Assembly: GCF_000340215.1 (NCBI RefSeq)
Contig: NW_006921540.1
Coordinates: 1 to 64,000, forward strand
DNA: 64,000 nt
Direction of reading: 5' to 3'
Origin: Pseudocercospora fijiensis CIRAD86
Taxonomy: Eukaryota; Ascomycota; Dothideomycetes; Mycosphaerellales; Mycosphaerellaceae
This document shows, one piece after another, positions 11,511-23,194 of this stretch (position 1 is its first letter; every line of letters starts with the position of its first letter). Both the position numbers and the translations under genes were made by a program. Under the pieces are notes generated by a model, which searched no databases, was not told the DNA's origin, and saw nothing but the letters and a program-made list of their open reading frames with translations.

Positions 11511-12215
11511 AGAATAGTTCTATAAGGGAGGCGATAAATAGTAAATAGGGCTAGTCGACGTCGCGCGCGAGGGCGAGCGTTCCTATCGCTAGTTATAGCT
11601 AATTAGCCCGCGGCCCTTACCGTATCGCTAGTTATAGCTAATTAGCCCGACGCGGGCGTAGTCGAGATACGACTAAGAATGCGACCGCCTTCTTATTTAG
11701 CTTGCAATATACGTAGGCGGCCTACGAGTAGGCGCGAGAATATATTCTTTTATACCTTCGATATTATAATATCGAATAAATAGAGAATAGTTCTATAAGG
11801 GAGGCGATAAATAGTAAATAGGGCTCGTCGACGTCGCGCGTAAGGGCGAGCGTTCCTATCGCTAGTTATAGCTAATTAGCCCGCGGCCCTTACCGTATCG
11901 CTAGTTATAGCTAATTAGCCCGACGCGGGCGCAGTCGAGATACGACTAAGAATGCGACCGCCTTCTTATTTAGCTCGTAATATACGTAGGCGGCCTGCGA
12001 GCAGGCGCGAGAATATATTCTTTTATACCTTCGATATTATAATATCGAATAAATAGAGAATAGTTCTATAAGGGAGGCGATAAATAGTAAATAGGGCTCG
12101 TCGACGTCGCGCGCGAGGGCGAGCGTTCCTATCGCTAGTTATAGCTAATTAGCCCGCGGCCCTTGCCGTATCGCTAGTTATAGCTAATTAGCCCGACGCC
12201 AGCGCCCTACTATAC
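11511..12215. repeat. 273-bp tandem repeats beside the telomere motif (copy 1)
   Basis: AGAATAGTTCTATAAGGG recurs at 11511, 11784 and 12057, giving two full units and a partial third. Each unit carries two copies of a near-palindrome, TCGCTAGTTATAGCTAATTAG. The start of the helicase fragment lies in the first unit. A related copy of the near-palindrome also sits at about 10110 on the other side of the helicase fragment, so the fragment is flanked by the same repeat. Confidence 0.85.
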
Positions 12216-12227
12216 GCCCGCTATATA

Positions 12228-12245
12228 CCTAACCCTAACCCTAAA
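12228..12245 (+). repeat. Telomere-type repeat at the end of cassette copy 1
   Basis: CCTAACCCTAACCCTAAA, i.e. about three units of the TTAGGG telomere repeat with the C-rich strand on the plus strand. In this orientation a chromosome end would lie to the left. The two cassette copies are alike up to about 13 bases past this motif and differ beyond it (12258 here, 34678 in copy 2). Confidence 0.85.
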
Positions 12246-12343
12246 GTGCCTTATAGTACTACGTACTTAAATAAATCACTACTATTTTATACTACTTAGT
12301 AATCGAATTAAATATTCAAAACTAATAACCTACTACTACTATG

Positions 12344-12358
12344 CCTAACCCTAACCCT
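12344..12358 (+). repeat. Interstitial telomere motif, array unit 1a
   Basis: CCTAACCCTAACCCT, same orientation as the motif at 12228. It recurs at 13508-13522 and 15181-15195 in the other long units. Confidence 0.8.
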
Positions 12359-12523
12359 ATCGTGCTGACTAAGCGGACCGGGGTATTTCCGAGGGACGGT
12401 CCCGACGAAATACGTCGATAGAGCCGTCTATAGAATCGTTTTATATAGCTTAGATAGTAAGTTTCTATAAAAGATAAGGGTATAATAGCCCTAATACTAT
12501 ACTATATTACCCTAATTAAATCG

Positions 12524-12540
12524 AACCCTAACCCTACCCT
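12524..12540 (+). repeat. Interstitial telomere motif, array unit 1b
   Basis: AACCCTAACCCTACCCT, a second telomere-type run 170 bases after the first in the same unit. It recurs at 13688-13704 and 15361-15377. Confidence 0.8.
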
Positions 12541-13507
12541 AGCTATTTAGCCGCTAAAATATCGTAGACAGTTAGTAGAAATTTGCTACGATTTATTTAC
12601 TTGCTTAGATATTTTATTCTAGTTGCCTTGAATTTTTAGCTAATTTTTATTAGTACTTGGGACTAAAAATATGATTACTACTATTTTATACTACTTATTC
12701 GATAGCTAGACCGTTAGAATAAATCTATAGTACTCGATATAATTTATTTACCTACTTAGAGATTTAATGAAAATTCCTTTGAATTTCTACCTAATTTTTA
12801 TAAGACCCTACACTTAGAACCCTCATTATTACTAGTAGAATACTTCTAAGTCGTAGTTCTAGGCCTAATATATCGAGTATAATACGTAGAAGTCAGCCTA
12901 GTATTTTTATTAATTTATTAAAAATACTTCTAGGCAAGTGTAACGCTTAGCAGCCCGAGTGTAACGCTTGGCTACCCTATATAGTAGTAGGACCCCCCTA
13001 ACCCCTATTACTACTAGTATACTACTTCTAAGTCGTAGTTCTAGGCCTATTATATCGAGTATAATACGTAGAAACCGCCCTAGTATTTTTATTAATTTAT
13101 TAAAAATACTTCTAGGCAAGTGTAACGCTTGGCAGCCCTAGTGTAACGCTTAGCAGCCCTAGTATAACGCTTGGCAACCCTAGTGTAACGCTTGGCAGCC
13201 CTAGCCCGAGAAAGCCTAAAACAAATAATAGCGACGGCGACGTAGCGAGGCCCTATTAAATACTAGACTATTCTAGCCGTCGTTTAGGACCTATAACCCT
13301 TCTAGAACTATACTAATTACTTAAATTTAGTCACTTTTTATACTAGCCCTAAGCCCGATTTTTACTAGTAGAATACGTCCTAGAATATTCTATAGTATTT
13401 TTATTCGAATATTAAAAATATACTACGTACTTAAATAAATCACTACTATTTTATACTACTTAGTAATCGAATTAAATATTCAAAACTAATAACCTACTAC
13501 TACTATG

Positions 13508-13522
13508 CCTAACCCTAACCCT
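13508..13522 (+). repeat. Interstitial telomere motif, array unit 2a
   Basis: CCTAACCCTAACCCT in the second long satellite unit. Confidence 0.8.
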
Positions 13523-13687
13523 ATCGTGCTGACTAAGCGGACCGGGGTATTTCCGAGGGACGGTCCCGACGAAATACGTCGATAGAGCCGTCTATAGAAT
13601 CGTTTTATATAGCTTAGATAGTAAGTTTCTATAAAAGATAAGGGTATAATAGCCCTAATACTATACTATATTACCCTAATTAAATCG

Positions 13688-13704
13688 AACCCTAACCCTA
13701 CCCT
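13688..13704 (+). repeat. Interstitial telomere motif, array unit 2b
   Basis: AACCCTAACCCTACCCT in the second long satellite unit. Confidence 0.8.
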
Positions 13705-15180
13705 AGCTATTTAGCCGCTAAAATATCGTAGACAGTTAGTAGAAATTTGCTACGATTTATTTACTTACTTAGATATTTTATTCTAGTTGCCTTGAATTTT
13801 TAGCTAATTTTTATTAGTACTTAGGACTAAAAATATTAGTACTACTATTTTATACTACTTATTCGATAGCTAGACCGTTAGAATAAATCTATAGTACTCG
13901 ATATAATTTATTTACCTACTTAGAGATTTAATGAAAATTCCTTTGAATTTCTACCTAATTTTTATAAGACCCTACACTTAGAACCCTCATTATTACTAGT
14001 AGAATACTTCTAAGTCGTAGTTCTAGGCCTAATATATCGAGTATAATACGTAGAAGTCGGCCTAGTATTTTTATTAATTTATTAAAAATACTTCTAGGCA
14101 AGTGTAACGCTTAGCAGCCCGAGTGTAACGCTTAGCTACCCTATATAGTAGTAGGACCCCCCTAACCCCTATTACTACTAGTATACTACTTCTAAGTCGT
14201 AGTTCTAGGCCTATTATATCGAGTCCCTACCCTAGCTATTTAGCCGCTAAAATATCGTAGACAGTTAGTAGAAATTTGCTACGATTTATTTACTTACTTA
14301 GATATTTTATTCTAGTTGCCTTGAATTTTTAGCTAATTTTTATTAGTACTTAGGACTAAAAATATTAGTACTACTATTTTATACTACTTATTCGATAGCT
14401 AGACCGTTAGAATAAATCTATAGTACTCGATATAATTTATTTACCTACTTAGAGATTTAATGAAAATTCCTTTGAATTTCTACCTAATTTTTATAAGACC
14501 CTACACTTAGAACCCTCATTATTACTAGTAGAATACTTCTAAGTCGTAGTTCTAGGCCTAATATATCGAGTATAATACGTAGAAGTCGGCCTAGTATTTT
14601 TATTAATTTATTAAAAATACTTCTAGGCAAGTGTAACGCTTAGCAGCCCGAGTGTAACGCTTAGCTACCCTATATAGTAGTAGGACCCCCCTAACCCCTA
14701 TTACTACTAGTATACTACTTCTAAGTCGTAGTTCTACTTCTAAGTCGTAGTTCTAGGCCTATTATATCGAGTATAATACGTAGAAACCGCCCTAGTATTT
14801 TTATTAATTTATTAAAAATACTTCTAGGCAAGTGTAACGCTTGGCAGCCCTAGTGTAACGCTTGGCAGCCCTAGTGTAACGCTTGGCAACCCTAGTGTAA
14901 CGCTTGGCAGCCCTAGCCCGAGAAAGCCTAAAACAAATAATAGCGACGGCGACGTAGCGAGGCCCTATTAAATACTAGACTATTCTAGAACTATACTAAT
15001 TACTTAAATTTAGTCACTTTTTATACTAGCCCTAAGCCCGATTTTTACTAGTAGAATACGTCCTAGAATATTACTAGTAGAATATTAAAAATATGCTACG
15101 TACTTAAATAAATCGCTACTATTTTATACTACTTAGTAATCGAATTAAATATTCAAAACTAATAACCTACTACTACTATG

Positions 15181-15195
15181 CCTAACCCTAACCCT
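15181..15195 (+). repeat. Interstitial telomere motif, array unit 3a
   Basis: CCTAACCCTAACCCT in the third long satellite unit; the next base pair differs (GTCGTG instead of ATCGTG). Confidence 0.8.
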
Positions 15196-15360
15196 GTCGT
15201 GCTGACTAAGCGGACCGGGGTATTTCCGAGGGACGGTCCCGACGAAATACGTCGATAGAGCCGTCTATAGAATCGTTTTATATAGCTTAGATAGTAAGTT
15301 TCTATAAAAGATAAGGGTATAATAGCCCTAATACTATACTATATTACCCTAATTAAATCG

Positions 15361-15377
15361 AACCCTAACCCTACCCT
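15361..15377 (+). repeat. Interstitial telomere motif, array unit 3b
   Basis: AACCCTAACCCTACCCT in the third long satellite unit. Confidence 0.8.
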
Positions 15378-17011
15378 AGCTATTTAGCCGCTAAAATATC
15401 GTAGACAGTTAGTAGAAATTTGCTACGATTTATTTACTTACTTAGATATTTTATTCTAGTTGCCTTGAATTTTTAGCTAATTTTTATTAGTACTTGGGAC
15501 TAAAAATATTAGTACTACTATTTTATACTACTTATTCGATAGCTAGACCGTTAGAATAAATCTATAGTACTCGATATAATTTATTTACCTACTTAGAGAT
15601 TTAATGAAAATTCCTTTGAATTTCTACCTAATTTTTATAAGACCCTACACTTAGAACCCTCATTATTACTAGTAGAATACTTCTAAGTCGTAGTTCTAGG
15701 CCTAATATATCGAGTATAATACGTAGAAGTCGGCCTAGTATTTTTATTAATTTATTGAAAATACTTCTAGGCAAGTGTAACGCTTAGCAGCCCGAGTGTA
15801 ACGCTTGGCTACCCTATATAGTAGTAGGACCCCCCTAACCCCTATTACTACTAGTATACTACTTCTAAGTCGTAGTTCTAGGCCTATTATATCGAGTCCC
15901 TACCCTAGCTATTTAGCCGCTAAAATATCGTAGACAGTTAGTAGAAATTTGCTACGATTTATTTACTTACTTAGATATTTTATTCTAGTTGCCTTGAATT
16001 TTTAGCTAATTTTTATTAGTACTTGGGACTAAAAATATAATTACTACTATTTTATACTACTTATTCGATAGCTAGACCGTTAGAATAAATCTATAGTACT
16101 CGATATAATTTATTTACCTACTTAGAGATTTAATGAAAATTCCTTTAAATTTCTACCTAATTTTTATAGGCCCTACCCTTAGACCCTCATTATTACTAGT
16201 AGAATACTTCTAAGTCGTAGTTCTAGGCCTAATATATCGAGTATAATACGTAGAAGTCAGCCTAGTATTTTTATTAATTTATTAAAAATACTTCTAGGCA
16301 AGTGTAACGCTTAGCAGCCCGAGTGTAACGCTTGGCTACCCTATATAGTAGTAGGACCCCCCTAACCCCTATTACTACTAGTATACTACTTCTAAGTCGT
16401 AGTTCTAGGCCTATTATATCGAGTACCTAACCTAGCTATTTAGCCGCTAAAATATCGTAGACAGTTAGTAGAAATTTGCTACGATTTATTTACTTGCTTA
16501 GATATTTTATTCTAGTTGCCTTGAATTTTTAGCTAATTTTTATTAGTACTTGGGACTAAAAATATTAGTACTACTATTTTATACTACTTATTCGATAGCT
16601 AGACCGTTAGAATAAATCTATAGTACTCGATATAATTTATTTACCTACTTAGAGATTTAATGAAAATTCCTTTGAATTTCTACCTAATTTTTATAAGACC
16701 CTACACTTAGAACCCTCATTATTACTAGTAGAATACTTCTAAGTCGTAGTTCTAGGCCTAATATATCGAGTATAATACGTAGAAGTCGGCCTAGTATTTT
16801 TATTAATTTATTGAAAATACTTCTAGGCAAGTGTAACGCTTAGCAGCCCGAGTGTAACGCTTGGCTACCCTATATAGTAGTAGGACCCCCCTAACCCCTA
16901 TTACTACTAGTATACTACTTCTAAGTCGTAGTTCTAGGCCTATTATATCGAGTATAATACGTAGAAACCGCCCTAGTATTTTTATTAATTTATTAAAAAT
17001 ACTTCTAGGCA

Positions 17012-17118
17012 AGTGTAACGCTTGGCAGCCCTAGTGTAACGCTTGGCAGCCCTAGTGTAACGCTTGGCAACCCTAGTGTAACGCTTGGCAACCCTAGTGT
17101 AACGCTTAGTAGCCCTAG
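17012..17118. repeat. About 20-bp tandem repeat inside the satellite
   Basis: TGTAACGCTTGGCAGCCC repeats four to five times in a row near the end of the array. Similar runs occur at about 13119-13203 and 14835-14918, always after the phrase ending AAAATACTTCTAGGCA. Confidence 0.8.
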
Positions 17119-17284
17119 CCCGAGAAAGCCTAAAACAAATAATAGCGACGGCGACGTAGCGAGGCCCTATTAAATACTAGACTATTCTAGCCGTCGTTTA
17201 GGACCTATAACCCTTCTAGAACTATACTAATTACTTAAATTTAGTCACTTTTTATACTAGCCCTAAGCCCGATTTTTACTAGTA

Positions 17285-17480
17285 GAATATCTCGGATACG
17301 ATATCTCGAACGTAATAGCGAGCGATATCTCGAATATAATATCTCGTAGGCGATAGCGGATATTTCGAACGTAATATCTCGAAGGCGATAGCGAGCTATA
17401 TCTCGAACGCGATATCTCGCCGTATCTCGAACGTAATATCTCGTAGGTAATAGCGAGCTATATCTCGAACGCGAGCTATA
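17285..17480. repeat. Degenerate short repeat block at the edge of the satellite
   Basis: Variants of TATCTCGAACGTAATAGCGAG follow each other with uneven spacing (about 17 to 40 bases). The block sits exactly between the satellite and the unique part of the cassette. No coding frame is apparent. Confidence 0.7.
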
Positions 17481-17839
17481 TACTAAACGTATTCGCGTAT
17501 AGCTATAGACACTTTTTAACTAACTAGCTATTATATATATATATTAGATACTTTAATACTATATTAGTAGAGAAAGAAACTTTTAGTATATACCTCAACT
17601 TTCGCTAATATAGACAATATATATATTTTTTAAGATAGATACTTTAATACTACGTTAGTATAGGAAGAGACTTTAGATATATACCTAAACTTTTATTACT
17701 ATAGACGCATTTCCGCCCTAAGCTACTAACTAGTAGATATATATATATATAATATAGGAGAGGAGAGATATCTACTACTACGAACTAGCTTTAACTATAT
17801 TACCGACAACTATATTACCGAATGCTCTACTACTTATTA
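17481..17839. other. AT-rich spacer 3' of the SNF2 gene with a tandem duplication
   Basis: Contains TATATA runs and two related segments of about 70 bases beginning AGATACTTTAATACTA (17546) and AGATACTTTAATACTACG (17635). Each includes a decayed family-1 arm (TTTTAGTATATACCT and TTTAGATATATACCTAAA). It probably holds the 3' untranslated region and terminator of the SNF2 gene, but I see no defined signal. Confidence 0.45.
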
Positions 17840-18785
17840 AATAGGTTCTTGCCTTGCTTCTAGTAACTACCGCCCGATAGATTCTATAAGTAATTATACG
17901 CCCGAACTCGCTCCTATATACTTAACCGATCGAATCTAGCTATAAACGCTATCTCGCTAGCCGCCTAGATACTATTAGATATAGGTAGCGAACTAGGTAG
18001 GTTTATAATAATAAACTTATTACGTAGACCTCTAGTATTCGAGATAGTAGTAGCGATCTCCTAAGCGGTCGGCTCTAAGGGTCCGGATAAGAGAGTAGGT
18101 AGAGGAGTAGGTAGTATATCTAAGCGATTAGTAAGTTCGCTATTACTTAAAGACGGCGAAGGATTACGTAGTAGATTATCGTTAATACTTAGAGACGGCG
18201 AAGGATTATATAGTAGATTATCGTTAACTATAGCTAGCCGCGGGCTCGGAGGTAGAGGAAGTAGTAGATCGCTATTTACCGTATTTAGGGATAGGGGAGG
18301 TAGAGGTAGCAATAGAGATAGTAGAGGACTATCTAGCGGTAGTAGTAATATATAAGCTTTCTTCTACGCTACGGCTACCTTCTCCGCCTAGCGCTCCTTA
18401 AACACTATTAGTTAATCCTCGTAGTCCTTCTACTCTCTAATAAGGCTCTAAAGCTCGCGTAGACTCTTTCGAACCTTAGCGTAGGCTAGGTCGGTCGCCT
18501 TTATAGCGTTTAGTTTCTAGTTTACTATAGCAACTAATTCGTTCTACTTACTATTAATAATACTATTCTTAACCTCCTCGCCGAGGGATAATAGGTTAGG
18601 CTTCTAGGGCGGCTACTCTTCGTTATCTTCTATAGGAGGGATAGTCTATATTAGGGAGAATAGAGGTCTCTCTTATCGAAGCTATAGAGGGACTACTATA
18701 CTATCCTACTCTACTATGTAGGTAAGGCCGTTAAGGATATAGTCGGATAGCGAGTCGACCTAGCGGTAGAACTAGGACACGATAT

Positions 18786-18894
18786 CTATAATTATTATTA
18801 GCATTAACTTAGAAACATTTAGAAGAAACTTTAGGTATATACCTAAAGAGTATAATAATAGGTATACGCCTAAAGTTTTAATAGTAGAATATAC
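18786..18894 (-). other. SNF2 intron 4 with family-1 hairpin
   Basis: 109 bases from GTATAT (18894) to ATTATAG (18786), branch-like TGCTAAT near 18798-18804. Joining exons gives TDIVS in frame (phase 1). A hairpin with arms AACTTTAGGTATATACCT / AGGTATACGCCTAAAGTT lies at about 18824-18880. Confidence 0.75.
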
Positions 18895-20006
18895 CGGTTC
18901 TACTTAAGTACGCTAGCTTTACGGTATCTATATACGTAAGCTAGTCGGCGTAATACTATACGAGTCTATTAACCTTATCTTAGTCGATAACTAAGGGCCT
19001 AATCTTACGCTAGAGGTACTAGCGGTCCTCGACGTACTTAGCGACTAGCTTAACGTTAAGCTTATCTACTTCGGCGGGGTCTAGGTCCTCGTTAACGAGA
19101 TTAGGGTAGTTATCTAGGTTACTCTTCTCCTAGACCTATCCGATAACCTTACGGGCAACCGCGCTACTATATACTAAACGGTATAGCGTCTCGTTAGGTA
19201 ATAGGTTCTTCGCTATAGGATCCTTAATATCGTACTAAGAGACGTTAGTATAAGGGGAGCGTACGCTATATATAGTATATAGTAGGGCGTCGGCTATAAC
19301 CGTATAGATACGCGTCTCGATAGACTTTCGAACGAAACTAGTTAGCGCCTCCGCGGCGTCGTTCTCGCGCTATTTAGTATTATTATTTTAGAATAGATAG
19401 TCTCGTATAATAACCTCTATATCTTCTAGGCTAAGGGTATAGGTAGAGCGAATCTACTTAAGGAACTATACTTCGTATTTGTACTATAAGGCTTAATCGA
19501 TAGTTTCGTTAATATTTAAGATATAGACCGTTACTAGGTATTCTTAGCCTATATAGTAAAGTCGACCGCTAGCTTAAAGCTTAATACAAAACGAGACAGC
19601 GTCGAGTATAACTATATAGCGAGCTGCCTTCTAGTAGTTAGCGGACTCGGCGCCTATACGCGACGATATAATTATAATATAAACGTTAGGGTCGTTTAGG
19701 ATAGCGCGCTCGGCTAAGACGCGGCTACGATTACTAATACTAGCGCGGATTATAATATATTCGATCTAGAGTAGGCCGTATATAGCCTCGATAATTAAGA
19801 GAGAGATAGGTTCGTAGGCCTAGACTACGAGTTTTAGTAACTAGATAAGTACGATGTTACGGAAGATCTCTAGGAAGATATAATACTTCGGCGATAGATA
19901 GTAGAGGAAGTTAAGGTAGCTAAATCGATCGGAGGGCGGTAGCGTCTAGAGGTTACTTTTAAGCGATATATAAATATACGTAAAAGAGTCGATAGAGCTA
20001 TTAGTC

Positions 20007-20106
20007 CTATAATAAAAGGTTAGTAATATCTAAATTATAGAAACTTTAGGTATATACCTAAACCGTAGCTAAAAAAGGTATATACCTAAAGTTTTAGAAA
20101 ACTTAT
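20007..20106 (-). other. SNF2 intron 3 with family-1 hairpin
   Basis: 100 bases. The 5' site reads ATAAGT, which fits GTAAGT after a TG to TA change; branch site TTACTAAC at about 20019-20026; 3' end TTATTATAG at 20007. The hairpin (AACTTTAGGTATATACC arms) fills about 20039-20097. Confidence 0.75.
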
Positions 20107-21526
20107 AGTAAGTTAATAAGCTTAGCACTCGTATCTAAGCGGCGTCTTAGTATAACCGAGCTAATAGGGTTATTAGAGGTTAGTATAAGCTAACGGCGTA
20201 GGCTAGTAGCGTAACTAGTCTTATCGTCTTCGTCTATAGTATAGAGACACTTAGTCTCTACTATATTAGTAAACTACTTATAGGCTATATTATAGATCGT
20301 ATAGCTAGTATCGTCTATACGAATCTCGATATTATAGAAGTATATAGGTAGGATGTCGGCGCCGATACGATAGTCGACGCTATTCGCTATAAGTATTTAG
20401 CCCTTAATATAGCGGATTTAGACTAGACCTAGAAGTAGTAGTATTACGAAGCCGATATTAGCCGTACTACCTATCGCCTTATAGATCGCTTTAGGATAGA
20501 GCGCGGCTAAGTAGTACCGGTTAAGTAGGAGATTCGGGCAGCCCGTAAGCCTATATAGGGTATCTAGAATCTTACTCTAGTTATAGTCGTAGAGTATCTC
20601 GAACTTATAAAATAGACGTCTATATTCCTCGACGTCTAGGCTATTCTTCTTAATACTAGAACCTAAATCTAGGAGGTTCTTAACTTAGCGCTAACTAAAG
20701 CGGACAATCGATGCTATATTATATATATAGTTACGAATAACCGTAGCCGAGATAATAGCTATACTATTCTACGGACGTAACTTATATAGTATATCGGTCT
20801 AGTTTGCCTTAGGGTTGCCTACCGTATAACCCTCGTTAGCCGCAATAAGAGAGAACGAGTCTTCTAGGATAAGTAGGACGTTTAATATTATAAGCTCTAC
20901 CTACTAGAGGTCGGTAAGCGTAGTGCCTCTATCCTCGTTGTCTAAGATATCGCTCGCTTAGCCGTCGGCGTCCTTATTATCTTCGTTATAAGCTATAGTG
21001 CGCTTCTTAGAGACCCTAACGGTCTATCCGACCTCGAGGATCTATCTAGGTAGTACTTAGTAGGTAGTAAGTACTAGATTTCGCAATGTTTGTTTATTAT
21101 CGCCGCTCTAGGAGGCTAACTAACTCTTTAGAGCCTCGAGGTTCGTAGGGATAGGTATAGACTCGGTAAACTAATTATCTCGCTAATTCTTCTTAATACT
21201 GAGTAAATAGAACGTATATATATAGATATGCTTAGAACGGTTACTATCTAGATCGTAGAAGTATATACCGGTATTAGTAAGCTAAGCCGTAAGACTATTC
21301 GGTAGGTAGACGATAATCGGTAGGTAGTACTTAGGGCGTAGACTAAGAGTCGATATAGCTAAGTATATAGATGCTTTACGATTAAATGCCTCGTCGCTCG
21401 CTTATATCTTCTCGATAATATCTCGCTTCTTAGGCGCTTAGTTAGGGGGAAACTAGTCGCGATAGGCTTCTAGGTACTTCGTAGTAGCTATATTTATTGC
21501 GACGCTTATACGGGTACGGACCTTAT

Positions 21527-21690
21527 CTATATATAAGAAGTTAGTAAAAGTTTCGTTAGTAGGAAGGAACTTTAGGTATATATCTAAAGATTATAACGAT
21601 CGGAAATAATAAAACTTTAGGTACGTACCTAAATCTCGTAAGAATAGGTACGTACCTAAAGTTTTATAATAAATCGTAGGGAAAACTTAC
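21527..21690 (-). other. SNF2 intron 2 with two family-1 hairpin copies
   Basis: 164 bases. 5' site GTAAGT (21690), branch site TACTAAC (21540-21546), 3' end TATATATAG (21527). It splits the gene 22 codons plus 1 base after the Thr of the GKT motif. Two repeat units (about 21552-21580 and 21598-21668) account for most of its length. Confidence 0.85.
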
Positions 21691-23194
21691 TATCGTAGAC
21701 CTTAATCTAGCGGGTAGTCTCTTTCGCTATTTCGTAGATCGTTACGAGGACCTAAATAGTCTTACCGAGGCTAACGTCGTCGCCTATAATAGCGAACCGA
21801 GCGGGAGAGAGTATTATACGCTTAAGGTACGTAGCACTAGATACCTACTAAGGCTATAAGCTTAGCCCGTAGTATATAGCCTTAAATCCTAACTTAGTAA
21901 AGCCGTCTAGTACGCTTAACGTTTCGGGTATAACGCCGAGCGTAGCGTAGGCGTCCTCGAACGTAGGTGCCTTAGCGCTCTTCTAGTTTATAGCGGAGTT
22001 AATAAGCGCAAATATCTTGCTATCGATAACTAGGGTACTATCGGTATTATAGGCGCTAGTACGCTTATTATTAGTATCTTCGGCGTACCGCTATTAAAAG
22101 GCTTATACGTCGCTTACGTTAACCTTAGGTATTACGGTATCGAACCCTAGGCGCTCGATCTTAGTAGGATCGCTAAATAGCTATAGATATAGACGTACGC
22201 TACCGGTAGTATTAATAATATTGTTAATATAGGTAATACGCGCCTCGTTATTAGTAAAGTTATCTAGGCGTAGGCTAGTCCCTAGATTTATATTACCGCG
22301 CTTAGACAAAATATCGAAGGTCTTAAGCGTAGTATCTAGGTCGGTATTAGCTTATATACGCCGTATCTCTATAGTAGTAGATCTATCGTAGAGACCCTTC
22401 TTAGCGAGGTCTAGCAACTGCTCTATAATATTGCCTATACGCTCGTCCTACTTCTTAGTATTTACTCGGCTAGCTTTCGGGTTAATATAGACCGGAATAG
22501 TAGTAGTAGCGACGTAGGAGATCTTTATCGGCTCGAGTAAAGGGTTAACCGCGTTATTATTATTATTCTTATTCTTTATCTTATTATATAGGTATAAGAG
22601 TAGTAGTCCTCGATAGAGGTCTTCTCCGTAAATATCTAGCTCTAGGACTAGGTAGACTAGCTAGAGAGCAGGTCTATAAAGCGTAGTAGGAGTGCCTACG
22701 AAGAACGTAGAAATATACGCTAGATCTAGCTAATCGATTATAGGATCGAGGGAGTTTAGAATAACCTTTATCTTCTATACGGCGCGGATATAGATAAAGG
22801 CTATATACTTTAGGTTGCCCTTAACGGTATCGGGATAGCGCGGGCCGAAAAGGGCGCGATCTACGACGTCGTCGTCCTCTACGATTATACTCTTAATCTT
22901 AATCTAGCCTTTAGTAAAGCTAGAGATAGTCTTAAGGATCTTATTCGGCGTAAGCTAGAGTCGGTAGCTCTACTAGTTACCGTTATCTTTCTCGTCGATA
23001 TCTATCTTATCGACGTCGTTATTAGGGTCTTACTCTACTATATCGTCTAAACCTTAGGTATCTTCGCTATCGCTAACGTGTTCTAATAAAACGGGCTGTT
23101 TGCCCTTACGCTTAGTCGGTCTAGCCTTGCGGCGAATGCCCGCTAGGGGTCTAGCGTACTTAGCCGACGCGCTCTCGTATTTACTAAATGTTCG

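Larger units (their letters stand above)
10100..11549 (-). pseudogene. NFX1-type SF1 helicase fragment (ZNFX1/Hrr1-like), copy 1
   Basis: Read on the minus strand with stops as readthrough, the order of motifs matches the N-terminal half of NFX1-type zinc-finger helicases: REDTLYGLREVV and VGIYTKV (about 11390-11490), KRLIAGSLVVL (about 10935-10970), FARPEELELD (about 10806-10835), EANRHTLLSL (about 10732-10760), then the Walker A region read as LPGTSKT (10454-10477), followed by a motif Ia-like TNYAID and FVRLSSRSKDKD. The known family unwinds nucleic acid, and its fission-yeast member Hrr1 works with the RNA-directed RNA polymerase complex. Here the frame fades soon after motif Ia, near 10270-10100, so DEAA-type and later motifs are missing: a truncated fragment. 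A 255-bp in-frame duplication lies within it. The family assignment is firm; any role is not. Confidence 0.75.
12259..17285. repeat. Higher-order satellite array with embedded telomere motifs
   Basis: A box CCCTACCCTAGCTATTTAG starts at 12532, 13696, 14225, 15369, 15898 and, slightly changed, 16425. The steps are 1164, 529, 1144, 529 and 527 bp. The long units hold an extra block beginning CTACGTACTTAAATAAATC (12261, 13421, 15094) that contains telomere motifs and TCGTGCTGACTAAGCGG. Units are nearly identical, so the array spread recently by unequal exchange or gene conversion. Short open frames of 69 codons on the minus strand recur with the unit and look like chance. I see no gene in this stretch. 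Confidence 0.9.

Noticed and set aside
11590..12200. A CRISPR-like array in the 273-bp repeats with the TCGCTAGTTATAGCTAATTAG motif.
   Set aside because: The period is far too long, the spacers are repeated rather than unique, and the organism is eukaryotic.
12910..17012. Repeated 69-codon open frames on the minus strand in the satellite (12910-13119, 16803-17012).
   Set aside because: They recur with the satellite unit, have no upstream context or known motif, and disappear in other units; best explained by repeat sequence.
18061..18804. A separate small minus-strand gene starting with ATG at 18804 (MLIIIIDIVSWFYR with stops read through).
   Set aside because: The ATG lies within a predicted intron (18786-18894), and removing this intron joins the frame to the upstream SNF2 exon as TDIVS in phase. 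It is therefore taken as the C-terminal exon.
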